A DNA stretch of 5,639 nt from Chloroflexia bacterium (GTDB lineage Bacteria; Chloroflexota; Chloroflexia; Thermomicrobiales; UBA6265): positions 1 through 5,639 of the forward strand of contig JACCVE010000070.1 of assembly GCA_013698285.1 (NCBI GenBank), given 5' to 3'. Positions 1 through 5,639 of this stretch are shown piece by piece. Position 1 is the stretch's first letter; each line of letters begins with the position of its first letter. The notes below the pieces were generated by a model. That model saw only the letters and a list, made by a program, of their open reading frames with translations. It made no database searches and had not been told where the DNA came from. Made by a program: the position numbers and the translations under genes.

Positions 1-2
1 CG

Positions 3-1040
3 CTTGCCTTCAGCGACCCAGCGATCATCCGCCTCACCAGCGAGGCGTTCATCCCGGTGGCCGAGAACAGCTCCGGACTCGAACGGCAACGGGACGACAA
101 AGGCGAGTTCTTCCGGCATATCGCCGAGCGAGGGCACTACGGTGGCCGCACGTTCCCGACCGCGAGCCGGCAGGGGCAGTACGCGTTCACCGCCGACGGC
201 CGCTTCCTCGCCTCGATCAATACCCGCGACCCGCGGGAGATGGAGGACATGCTGCGGACCGCGCTCGCCAGGTGGCGCGATGGCGATGCCGGCACCGCCC
301 CGGCACCGGTCGGGCTCGCGGACGAGAACCCGCTCCCCAGCGGCTATCCCGAGGACGGCCTGGTGCTCCGCGTCGCCGCCCGCGACCTGCCGCGTGAGGT
401 AGATACCCGGCCGGACGACTGGCGCACGGTCGCCTGGTACCTCGATTACGCCTGGTTCCTCCAGGAGGAGGCGCGAACACTCGTGCCAGGGCCGCGGGCC
501 ATTGGCGCCCGGTCGTCGACGCCGCGCGGGGTCGCACACCGTCTCGCCCGCTTCCACCTGCGCGACTTCGTCCGGGGCGAACCCTTCGTGTGGCCGGTGG
601 AGGCGGTCCAAGAGGCAACGCTCACATCCGAGATCACCGGCATCGAGGGACCACTCGTGCGGCTCACGCTCCGTGGGACGATGACGCTACGGCATGAAGC
701 GCGATGGGTCCGGCCGGAAGACGGTGAGGAACGACACTACGATTCCGGGTATGATGCGACGCTCTTCGGCGAAGCCGCGTGGGACGACGAGCGGCAGACC
801 TTCGTGGCCTTTGATCTGGTGGCGACGGGCGACCGGCACGGGGCCAACCAATACAACAACCGCGAGGACGATCTGGGACCGGAACCGATGGGCATCGGCT
901 TCACGCTGGCCGGAGAGACCCCGGCGGACCGCACCCCGCCGCATCTCCTCCGGAATTGGCGACGGGATGCTCACGACGGAGACGCTGGCCTGGCCGCCGT
1001 CCGACGCCAGCCCTACTTCCAGGCCAGCGAGACACCTTGA
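3..1040 (+). CDS. Thioredoxin-fold protein with uncharacterised C-terminal domain (5'-truncated by window edge)
   Basis: The frame is open from the first complete codon at position 3 to a TGA at 1038-1040, giving 345 visible residues, so the true start lies upstream. A GTG at 57 is in frame, but the preceding residues (LAFSDPAIIRLTSEAFIPV) fit the stretch that follows the active site in DUF255/thioredoxin-like proteins, so 57 is unlikely to be the start. Visible residues 1 to about 85 look like the second half of a thioredoxin fold: a helix and strand, then FPT at 51-53 in the cis-proline position, then a 'FTADGRFL' strand-turn and a closing helix. Any CxxC would lie off the left edge, and the visible part has no cysteine. 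Residues of about 115-320 form a domain I cannot name; it is rich in Arg, Asp and Trp and has a GYDATLFGEAAWDD stretch and a late NQYNNRED segment. No membrane segment is visible. Its substrate is unknown and a role in inositol catabolism is not indicated. The fold call is moderately sure; function is unassigned. Confidence 0.72.
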   Translation, partial: LAFSDPAIIRLTSEAFIPVAENSSGLERQRDDKGEFFRHIAERGHYGGRTFPTASRQGQYAFTADGRFLASINTRDPREMEDMLRTALARWRDGDAGTAPAPVGLADENPLPSGYPEDGLVLRVAARDLPREVDTRPDDWRTVAWYLDYAWFLQEEARTLVPGPRAIGARSSTPRGVAHRLARFHLRDFVRGEPFVWPVEAVQEATLTSEITGIEGPLVRLTLRGTMTLRHEARWVRPEDGEERHYDSGYDATLFGEAAWDDERQTFVAFDLVATGDRHGANQYNNREDDLGPEPMGIGFTLAGETPADRTPPHLLRNWRRDAHDGDAGLAAVRRQPYFQASETP

Positions 1041-1063
1041 CGACCGTAGGGACGCGCCGGGGC

Positions 1064-1068
1064 GGGAG
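1064..1068 (+). promoter_or_regulatory. Shine-Dalgarno sequence deciding the iolG start
   Basis: GGGAG lies 6 nt before the GTG at 1075 and only 3 nt before an adjacent in-frame GTG at 1072. The spacing favours 1075. The 34-bp gap between the upstream gene and iolG holds no other recognisable signal. Confidence 0.6.
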
Positions 1069-1074
1069 CACGTG

Positions 1075-2133
1075 GTGGACACGACGAGCGCCGACACCGT
1101 ATCCGCCCCGATCCCCTTCGCGGTCCTCGGTCTCGGCCGGATGGGCCGCCTCTACGCCGAGACGCTGCGTGACCGCGTGCCCGCCGCCCGGCTGATCGCC
1201 GCCGCCGACCCCGACCCGGCCGCCCGGGCCGCCTTCGCCGTCGAGCACCCCGGCGTCGACCTCTTCGCGGACCCCGTGGACGCCCTCGACGGCGTCGACG
1301 CCGTGGTCATCGCCACGCCGACCAGGACCCACCACCCGCTGGTGATCGCCGCCGCCGGGGCCGGGAGGGCCATCTTCTGCGAGAAGCCGCTCGCCCTCAC
1401 CGTGGACGATACCCGGGCCGCGATCGACGCCGTGGACGCCGCCCGCGTCCCGCTCCAGGTCGGGTTCATGCGCCGCTTCGACGCCGCCTACGTGCGGGCC
1501 AAGGCCCTGATCGACGCCGGCTCGATCGGCGAGCCGATCGTCTTCGAATCCGTCGGCCGCGACCCCTTCTGCCCCCGCCCGGAGTATGCCGACCCGGTCC
1601 AGAGCGGTGGCCTGATCGTGGACATGGCGATCCACGACTTCGACCTGGCCCGCTGGTTGATGGGACGGGAGGTCGAGCGGGTCTCGGCCGAGGGTGCCCT
1701 GCTGGTCTGCGACGACCTGCGGGCGGTCGGGGACATCGACAACGCCAGCATCAACCTGCGCTTCACCGGCGGTGCCCTCGGCCATGTCGAAGTGAGCCGA
1801 AACGCCTTCTACGGCTACGACATCCGCTCCGAGGTCCTGGGCACCGAGGGAGCCCTGACGATCGGCCAGCACCAACAGACCCCCGTCGTGCTGCTGGACC
1901 GGCAGGGTGCCCACCACGACGTCGTGCCCTACCTGATGGAACGGTTCGGCGACGCCTACCGGGCCCAGCTCGATGCCTTCGTCACCTGCCTGCGGGACGG
2001 CTCGACGCCCCGCGTCACCGGCGAGGACGGCCTGGCCGCCCTGGCCATCGCCGTTGCCTCCACCCGATCACAGCGGGCCGGTGGCCAGCCGATGACCGTG
2101 GCCGATGTCTTGTCTGACACCTCCGACGACTGA
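1075..2133 (+). CDS. iolG: Inositol 2-dehydrogenase (Gfo/Idh/MocA family)
   Basis: This enzyme oxidises myo-inositol to 2-keto-myo-inositol with NAD+, the first step of cytoplasmic inositol breakdown. The 352-residue product has the usual family length. The N-terminal Rossmann domain shows GLGRMG at 19-24, and an acidic residue, D45, ends the second strand as in NAD-preferring members. CEKP gives the catalytic lysine K104. D183 and H187 in DMAIHDFDLARWL keep the four-residue spacing of the Asp/His pair of the Bacillus subtilis enzyme (K97, D172, H176). Inositol-dehydrogenase-like blocks also include VGFMRRFDAAY, a GDIDNASINLRF segment and a SRNAFYGYDIRSEVLGTEG segment. GTG 1075 was chosen for its ribosome-binding spacing and the position of the Rossmann motif; the frame stays open upstream to an ATG at 694, but that extension overlaps the preceding gene and has no family resemblance. 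iolB follows after 12 bp, so the two are probably co-transcribed. Activity on scyllo-inositol or another sugar cannot be excluded from sequence, but the iolBCD context supports inositol. Confidence 0.92.
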   Translation: MDTTSADTVSAPIPFAVLGLGRMGRLYAETLRDRVPAARLIAAADPDPAARAAFAVEHPGVDLFADPVDALDGVDAVVIATPTRTHHPLVIAAAGAGRAIFCEKPLALTVDDTRAAIDAVDAARVPLQVGFMRRFDAAYVRAKALIDAGSIGEPIVFESVGRDPFCPRPEYADPVQSGGLIVDMAIHDFDLARWLMGREVERVSAEGALLVCDDLRAVGDIDNASINLRFTGGALGHVEVSRNAFYGYDIRSEVLGTEGALTIGQHQQTPVVLLDRQGAHHDVVPYLMERFGDAYRAQLDAFVTCLRDGSTPRVTGEDGLAALAIAVASTRSQRAGGQPMTVADVLSDTSDD

Positions 2134-2135
2134 TC

Positions 2136-2141
2136 GGGAGG
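2136..2141 (+). promoter_or_regulatory. Shine-Dalgarno sequence of iolB
   Basis: GGGAGG lies 4 nt before the iolB ATG at 2146, inside the 12-bp gap after the iolG stop codon. It is a strong, slightly close ribosome-binding site that supports both the chosen start and cotranscription with iolG. Confidence 0.65.
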
Positions 2142-2145
2142 ACCC

Positions 2146-3063
2146 ATGCGCCAGTACGACCCGTCCAATATGCTCGTCAGTCCCGGGACCCACGCCGACG
2201 CGGCCGTGACCCTCGACATCACCCCGGCCTCGGCGGGCTGGGACCTGATCCATTTCCAGATCCGCCGCTTCGCCGCCGGTTCGAGTTGGGAGTGGCAGAC
2301 CGGCGAGCACGAGCTGGCCCTGGTCGGCCTCTCGGGCGAGGTCTCGGTCACGTCTGACCGGGGCTCGTGGGACGCCGTCGGCGGCCGGTCCTCCGCGTTC
2401 GCCGGTCTTCCCGGCGCCCTCTACCTGCCCCGCCGGACCGCGTTCACCGTGACGGCGGCGGCCGAGGCCGAGTTTGCCGTCACCTGGGTCGCCACCGACC
2501 AGGACCACGAGCCACGCCTCGTCTGCCCGGCCGACGTGACCACCGAGATCCGGGGCGGCGACAACGCCACCCGCCACATCAACGACATCCTGCCCCCCGG
2601 CTTCCCGTGCCACCGCCTGGTGATCGTCGAGGTCTACACCCCCGGCGGCAACTGGTCCAGCTATCCTCCGCACAAGCACGATGTCCACCGGGAAACGGCG
2701 GACGGCGCGATCTTGGAGGCCGACTTGGAGGAGGTCTACTACTTCAAGGTCGACCCGCCCGGCGGTTTCGCCATCCAACGGGTCTACACCGACGAGACCT
2801 CGCCGCTCCAAGCTGCCGGGTACCCGATCGACGCGGCCATGACGGTCCGGGATGGCCAGGCCGTTCTGGTGCCGGAGGGCTACCACCCCGTCACCAGCGC
2901 CCCCGGCTACACCACCTACTATCTCAATGTCCTCGCCGGCACGGCCCAGTCGCTCGCCAACGTCGATGACCCGGCCCACTCCGCCGTCAAGGATCAATTC
3001 CGTACTCGCGACCCGAGGGTCCCGATCTACCCGGTCAACGAGTTGGCGGACACCGGCCGATGA
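2146..3063 (+). CDS. iolB: 5-deoxy-glucuronate isomerase
   Basis: IolB converts 5-deoxy-D-glucuronate, the product of IolD, to 2-deoxy-5-keto-D-gluconate, the substrate of IolC. It belongs to the KduI/IolB bicupin family of metal-dependent cytoplasmic isomerases. The product is 305 residues, somewhat longer than the roughly 270 of the Bacillus enzyme. The C-terminal cupin carries the family's metal-binding pattern: H176 and H178 in WSSYPPHKHD, a glutamate at 195 or 196 in DLEEVYYFK, and H247 in VPEGYHPV. The block between them (DPPGGFAIQRVYTDE) is also typical of IolB. The N-terminal half (residues 1-150) reads as a degenerate cupin. The ATG at 2146 has a strong ribosome-binding site. The stop codon overlaps the iolC start as ATGA, which implies translational coupling. 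Nothing essential appears to be missing. Confidence 0.95.
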   Translation: MRQYDPSNMLVSPGTHADAAVTLDITPASAGWDLIHFQIRRFAAGSSWEWQTGEHELALVGLSGEVSVTSDRGSWDAVGGRSSAFAGLPGALYLPRRTAFTVTAAAEAEFAVTWVATDQDHEPRLVCPADVTTEIRGGDNATRHINDILPPGFPCHRLVIVEVYTPGGNWSSYPPHKHDVHRETADGAILEADLEEVYYFKVDPPGGFAIQRVYTDETSPLQAAGYPIDAAMTVRDGQAVLVPEGYHPVTSAPGYTTYYLNVLAGTAQSLANVDDPAHSAVKDQFRTRDPRVPIYPVNELADTGR

Positions 3064-4115
3064 CCGGCACCGTCGCCACTGACCACACGACGCCCGAACC
3101 GACCCACGACCTGCTGACGATCGGCCGGTCCTCGATCGACCTCTACTCGCAGGACATCGGCGCGCCGTTCGAGGAGATTTCCGGCTTCGCGGCCTACGTC
3201 GGCGGCTGCCCCACCAACGTCGCCGTCGGCGCCGCCCGCCTCGGCCTGCGGACCGCCCTGCTGACCGCCGTCGGCGACGACCGGGTCGGGGACTTCATCC
3301 TCCGCTTCCTGGCCGACGAGGGGGTGGACACCGCCGCCATCCCCCGCAAGCCCGGGCACCGCTCGTCGGCCGTGATCCTCGGCATCGAGCCGCCGGACCG
3401 GTTCCCGCTCGTCTTCTACCGCGACAACTGCGCCGACATCGAACTGACGATCGACGATGTCCTGGCCGCGCCGGTGACCACCTCCCGGGCCCTGCTGATC
3501 ACCGGCACCGGCCTCTCCAAGGAACCGAGCCGCAGCGCGACCCTGTTCGCCGCCGAGCTGGCCCGGATCGCCGGCCGGACCGTGGCCCTCGATCTCGATT
3601 TCCGCGCGGACCAGTGGCACGACCCCCGCGCCTTCGGCGTCACCGTCCGCTCCGCCCTCTCGCTGGTGGACGTGGTGATCGGCACGGAGGACGAGATCAA
3701 CGCCAGCCTCCTGTCCGACCCTGCCCAACTGCGGGTGACCGGCTCCCAACTCTCCGACGCCCGCGTCGGCGGCGATGTCGAGGCGGCCATCGCCACCCTG
3801 CTGGCCCTCGGACCCACTGTCCTCGTCCAGAAGCGAGGAGCGGACGGGGCGAGGGTCCACCTTGCCACGGAGGACATCGAGACCGTGACCATCGACGTAC
3901 CCGGCTTCCCGGTCGAGGTCCAAAACATCCTCGGCGCCGGCGACGCCTTCGCCGCCGGCCTCCTCTTCGGCATGGTCCGCGATTGGGACTGGGAGAGCGC
4001 GGCCCGCCTCGGCAACGCCTGCGGCGCGATCGTCGTCACCCGCCCCGGCTGCGCCAACTTCACCCCGACCCACGCCGAAGCCATGGCCTTCATGGCCGCC
4101 CACGACAGACCCTAG
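3060..4115 (+). CDS. iolC: 5-dehydro-2-deoxygluconokinase (PfkB family)
   Basis: IolC phosphorylates 2-deoxy-5-keto-D-gluconate at C6 with ATP, giving the substrate of the aldolase IolJ. The 351-residue product is a single-domain ribokinase/PfkB sugar kinase. DLLTIGRSSIDLY near the N-terminus is the usual IolC opening. PfkB signature 1 is at 48-62 (GGCPTNVAVGAARLG). Signature 2 is NILGAGDAFAAG, with the catalytic base D295 in the GAGD anion hole at 292-295. NILGAGD replaces the DTTGAGD of many PfkB kinases, as is common in IolC. LVQKRGADGARV and the C-terminal CGAIVVTRPGCANF block complete the nucleotide-binding side. No C-terminal DUF2090 extension, found fused to IolC in some proteobacteria, is present. 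The ATG at 3060 overlaps the iolB stop by 4 nt; no strong ribosome-binding site precedes it (only a GGCGGA at 3045-3050), so translation probably depends on iolB. The gene ends with TAG. Confidence 0.94.
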   Translation: MTGTVATDHTTPEPTHDLLTIGRSSIDLYSQDIGAPFEEISGFAAYVGGCPTNVAVGAARLGLRTALLTAVGDDRVGDFILRFLADEGVDTAAIPRKPGHRSSAVILGIEPPDRFPLVFYRDNCADIELTIDDVLAAPVTTSRALLITGTGLSKEPSRSATLFAAELARIAGRTVALDLDFRADQWHDPRAFGVTVRSALSLVDVVIGTEDEINASLLSDPAQLRVTGSQLSDARVGGDVEAAIATLLALGPTVLVQKRGADGARVHLATEDIETVTIDVPGFPVEVQNILGAGDAFAAGLLFGMVRDWDWESAARLGNACGAIVVTRPGCANFTPTHAEAMAFMAAHDRP

Positions 4116-4123
4116 CCCAGGCC

Positions 4124-4158
4124 TCTCTACCGTCTTACGTCCTACGCCTTACACCTAC
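4124..4158 (+). repeat. Imperfect 7-nt tandem repeat, five units
   Basis: Read in heptamers from 4124, the spacer gives five related units. The middle three are CGTCTTA (4131-4137), CGTCCTA (4138-4144) and CGCCTTA (4145-4151); the flanking units TCTCTAC (4124-4130) and CACCTAC (4152-4158) are looser. The rough consensus is CGYCYTA. The middle copies differ from each other at one or two positions. The tract stops a few bases before the iolD ribosome-binding site. Whether it has a function is unknown. Confidence 0.55.
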
Positions 4159-4163
4159 GACCT

Positions 4164-4167
4164 GGAG
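4164..4167 (+). promoter_or_regulatory. Shine-Dalgarno sequence of iolD
   Basis: GGAG lies 8 nt upstream of the iolD ATG at 4176, close to ideal spacing. This gives iolD its own ribosome entry, unlike iolC, which seems coupled to iolB. Confidence 0.6.
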
Positions 4168-4175
4168 CCCTGCCC

Positions 4176-5639
4176 ATGACCGACCATCCCGAGACCGTCC
4201 GCCTGACCATGGCCCAGGCCCTGGTCGCCTACCTCGTCAACCAGCGGGTCGAGCGGGACGGCGAGACCAATCCCTTCTTCGCCGGCTGCTTCGGCATCTT
4301 CGGCCACGGCAACGTCGGCGGGATCGGCCAGGCCCTCGGGGCCCGGCCCGACTTCCGCTACTACCAGTCTCGCAATGAGCAGGCGATGGTCCACGCCGCG
4401 ATCGCCTACGCCAAGGTCAAGGACCGCCTCCAGACCTTCGCCTGCACCTCCTCGGTCGGACCCGGTGCGACGAACATGGTCACGGGCGCCGCGACGGCGA
4501 CCGTGAACCGCCTTCCCGTCCTCCTCCTCCCCGGGGACACCTTCGCCCGCCGCAACGTCGCCCCCGTCTTGCAACAACTCGAGTCCGGCGCCACCCAGGA
4601 CATCTCGGTCAACGACTGCTTCCGCCCCGTCAGCCGCTACTGGGACCGCATCTCCCGGCCAGACCAACTTCTCACCGCCCTCCCGGCCGCGATGCGGGTC
4701 CTGACCGACCCGGCCGAGACGGGCGCCGTCACCCTGGCCCTGCCCCAAGACACCCAGACCGAGGCCTTCGACTACCCCCGGGCCTTCTTGGAACCCAAGA
4801 TCTGGTCCATCCCCCGCAACCGGCCGGACCGGCGGGCGATCGAGCGGGCCGTCGCCTGGATCCGAGAGAGCCGCGCCCCGATGATCGTCGCCGGTGGTGG
4901 CGTCATTTATTCCGGGGCCACCGGGGCCCTGCGGGATTTCGTCGACGCCACCGGCATCCCGGTCGGGGAGACGATGGCCGGCAAGGGCAACCTCCGCTAC
5001 GACCACCCCCTCAACCTCGGTGCGGTCGGGGCGACCGGCACCTTCGCCGCCAACCGCATCGCCGCCGCTGCCGACCTGGTGATCGGGATCGGCACTCGCT
5101 GGAGCGATTTCACGACATCCAGCCAGACCGCCTTCGCCAATCCGGATGTCCGGTTCATCAACGTCAACGTCGCCGCCTTCGATTCGGCCAAGCAGGGTGC
5201 GCTGGCCCTGACCGGTGACGCCCGGGAGACCCTGGCCGAGCTGGCCGAAGCCCTGGGTGACTGGCGGGTCGAACCCGCCTACCGCGAGGCCGCCGAGCGC
5301 CTGCACCGGGAGTGGGACGCCGAGGTCGAGCGCATCTACGCCAAGCGCCTGGCGCCCCTGCCCAGCCAGGGCGAACTTATCGGGGCGATCAACGAGGAGG
5401 GCGACCCCGACGCCATCATCGTCTGCGCCGCTGGTAGCCTGCCCGGCGACCTCCACAAACTGTGGCGGACTCGCCACCCCAAGCAGTACCACCTCGAATA
5501 TGGCTTCAGTTGCATGGGGTACGAGATCGCGGGGGGTCTCGGCGTCAAGATGGCCGCCCCCGAGCGCGAGGTCTACGTCCTGGTCGGGGACGGCAGCTAC
5601 CTCATGCTCTCGGCCGAGATCGTCACCGCCGTCCAGGAG
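4176..5639 (+). CDS. iolD: 3D-(3,5/4)-trihydroxycyclohexane-1,2-dione acylhydrolase (3'-truncated by window edge)
   Basis: IolD hydrolytically opens the ring of the trihydroxycyclohexane-1,2-dione made by IolE, giving 5-deoxy-D-glucuronate for IolB. It is a thiamine-diphosphate enzyme of the acetolactate synthase/benzoylformate decarboxylase fold. The window shows 488 codons from the ATG at 4176 to the right edge without a stop; family members are around 620-640 residues, so roughly three quarters is present. The N-terminal pyrimidine-binding domain (about 1-190) has the IolD hallmark FGIFGHGNVGGIG at 39-51 and the cofactor-activating glutamate E68 in SRNEQAMVHAA. The central domain (about 205-350) includes VAGGGVIYSGA around 238-248. 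The pyrophosphate-binding domain begins near 375, and GDGS at 471-474 is the start of the ThDP/metal motif. Its closing NN lies beyond the edge and cannot be checked. A good ribosome-binding site supports the start. The frame is the same as that of iolC, with no stop between them except the iolC TAG. Confidence 0.95.
   Translation, partial: MTDHPETVRLTMAQALVAYLVNQRVERDGETNPFFAGCFGIFGHGNVGGIGQALGARPDFRYYQSRNEQAMVHAAIAYAKVKDRLQTFACTSSVGPGATNMVTGAATATVNRLPVLLLPGDTFARRNVAPVLQQLESGATQDISVNDCFRPVSRYWDRISRPDQLLTALPAAMRVLTDPAETGAVTLALPQDTQTEAFDYPRAFLEPKIWSIPRNRPDRRAIERAVAWIRESRAPMIVAGGGVIYSGATGALRDFVDATGIPVGETMAGKGNLRYDHPLNLGAVGATGTFAANRIAAAADLVIGIGTRWSDFTTSSQTAFANPDVRFINVNVAAFDSAKQGALALTGDARETLAELAEALGDWRVEPAYREAAERLHREWDAEVERIYAKRLAPLPSQGELIGAINEEGDPDAIIVCAAGSLPGDLHKLWRTRHPKQYHLEYGFSCMGYEIAGGLGVKMAAPEREVYVLVGDGSYLMLSAEIVTAVQE

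Larger units (their letters stand above)
4116..4175 (+). other. C-rich spacer between iolC and iolD
   Basis: These 60 bp separate iolC from iolD, the longest gap within the iol gene set. The stretch 4116-4163 is strikingly C-rich and G-poor on the coding strand (by hand count 22 C, 12 T, 8 A, 6 G). It holds an imperfect heptamer repeat and the iolD ribosome-binding site. A 5-bp inverted repeat, CCAGG at 4117-4121 and CCTGG at 4161-4165, brackets it; its right arm would cover part of the ribosome-binding site, but with a 39-nt loop it is weak. There is no GC-rich hairpin followed by a T-run, so I see no intrinsic terminator, and no convincing promoter. Confidence 0.6.

Noticed and set aside
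57..59. GTG as the start of the first gene
   Set aside because: The frame is open to the window edge and the residues before it look like part of a thioredoxin-like domain, so the gene is most likely cut by the edge.
1037..1042. TTGACG as a -35 promoter element before iolG
   Set aside because: The sequence about 17 nt downstream is GC-only with nothing like a -10 element, and the hexamer overlaps the stop codon of the preceding gene.
694..1074. In-frame upstream extension of iolG from an ATG at 694
   Set aside because: It overlaps the first gene by more than 300 bp, its Arg/Pro/Thr-rich translation resembles no dehydrogenase N-terminus, and the Rossmann motif sits at the expected distance from GTG 1075.
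2068..4103. Long minus-strand open frames opposite iolB and iolC
   Set aside because: They have the same low-complexity Gly/Ala/Asp-rich composition and are shadows of well-supported plus-strand genes.
3614..4378. Plus-strand open frame bridging the iolC-iolD junction in another frame
   Set aside because: Its translation is an Arg/Pro-rich frame-shifted reading of IolC and IolD with no family resemblance.
4155..5492. 445-codon open frame on the minus strand opposite iolD
   Set aside because: It is a mirror of strong third-position GC bias; its Gly/Asp/Val-rich translation has no recognisable domain and lies fully opposite a clear IolD.
1..5639. Mobile elements, CRISPR arrays, tRNA or rRNA genes
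   Set aside because: Apart from the short heptamer tract, I saw no spaced direct repeats, terminal inverted repeats, transposase motifs or RNA-gene signatures; the window is almost fully occupied by the five coding regions.

Overview
The window is GC-rich, densely coding DNA with every supported gene on the + strand. It holds most of a bacterial myo-inositol catabolic (iol) operon, preceded by the 3' end of an unrelated thioredoxin-fold gene. The strong preference for C or G at third codon positions opens long spurious reading frames on the opposite strand. A high-GC bacterium is certain. A Chloroflexota (Thermomicrobia-like) or actinobacterial host is my guess from overall style only, and nothing here fixes the taxon.

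Layout: (1) Positions 3-1040 are the 3' part of a gene already open at the left edge. Its product has a thioredoxin-like N-terminal remnant and a C-terminal domain I do not recognise. (2) After a 34-bp gap comes iolG (1075-2133), myo-inositol 2-dehydrogenase. (3) After 12 bp comes iolB (2146-3063), 5-deoxy-glucuronate isomerase. (4) iolC (3060-4115), 5-dehydro-2-deoxygluconokinase, overlaps iolB by the ATGA tetranucleotide. (5) A 60-bp, C-rich, G-poor spacer contains an imperfect 7-nt tandem repeat. (6) iolD (4176 to the right edge), the ThDP-dependent trihydroxycyclohexanedione hydrolase, is cut off after 488 codons, just past its GDGS motif.

How the genes work together: IolG oxidises myo-inositol to 2-keto-myo-inositol (scyllo-inosose). 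A dehydratase, IolE, not seen here, makes the diketone. IolD opens the ring to 5-deoxyglucuronate, IolB isomerises this to 2-deoxy-5-keto-gluconate, and IolC phosphorylates it for the aldolase IolJ. The final products are a triose phosphate and malonate semialdehyde, the latter handled by IolA. iolE, iolJ, iolA, a transporter and a regulator are not in the window and may lie downstream of iolD or elsewhere.

The window is mostly an ordinary catabolic operon and I found no convincing new biological system. The points most worth a second look are the repeat-bearing iolC-iolD spacer, the fact that iolC and iolD share one reading frame separated by a single TAG, and the cysteine-free thioredoxin-fold neighbour with its uncharacterised C-terminal domain.
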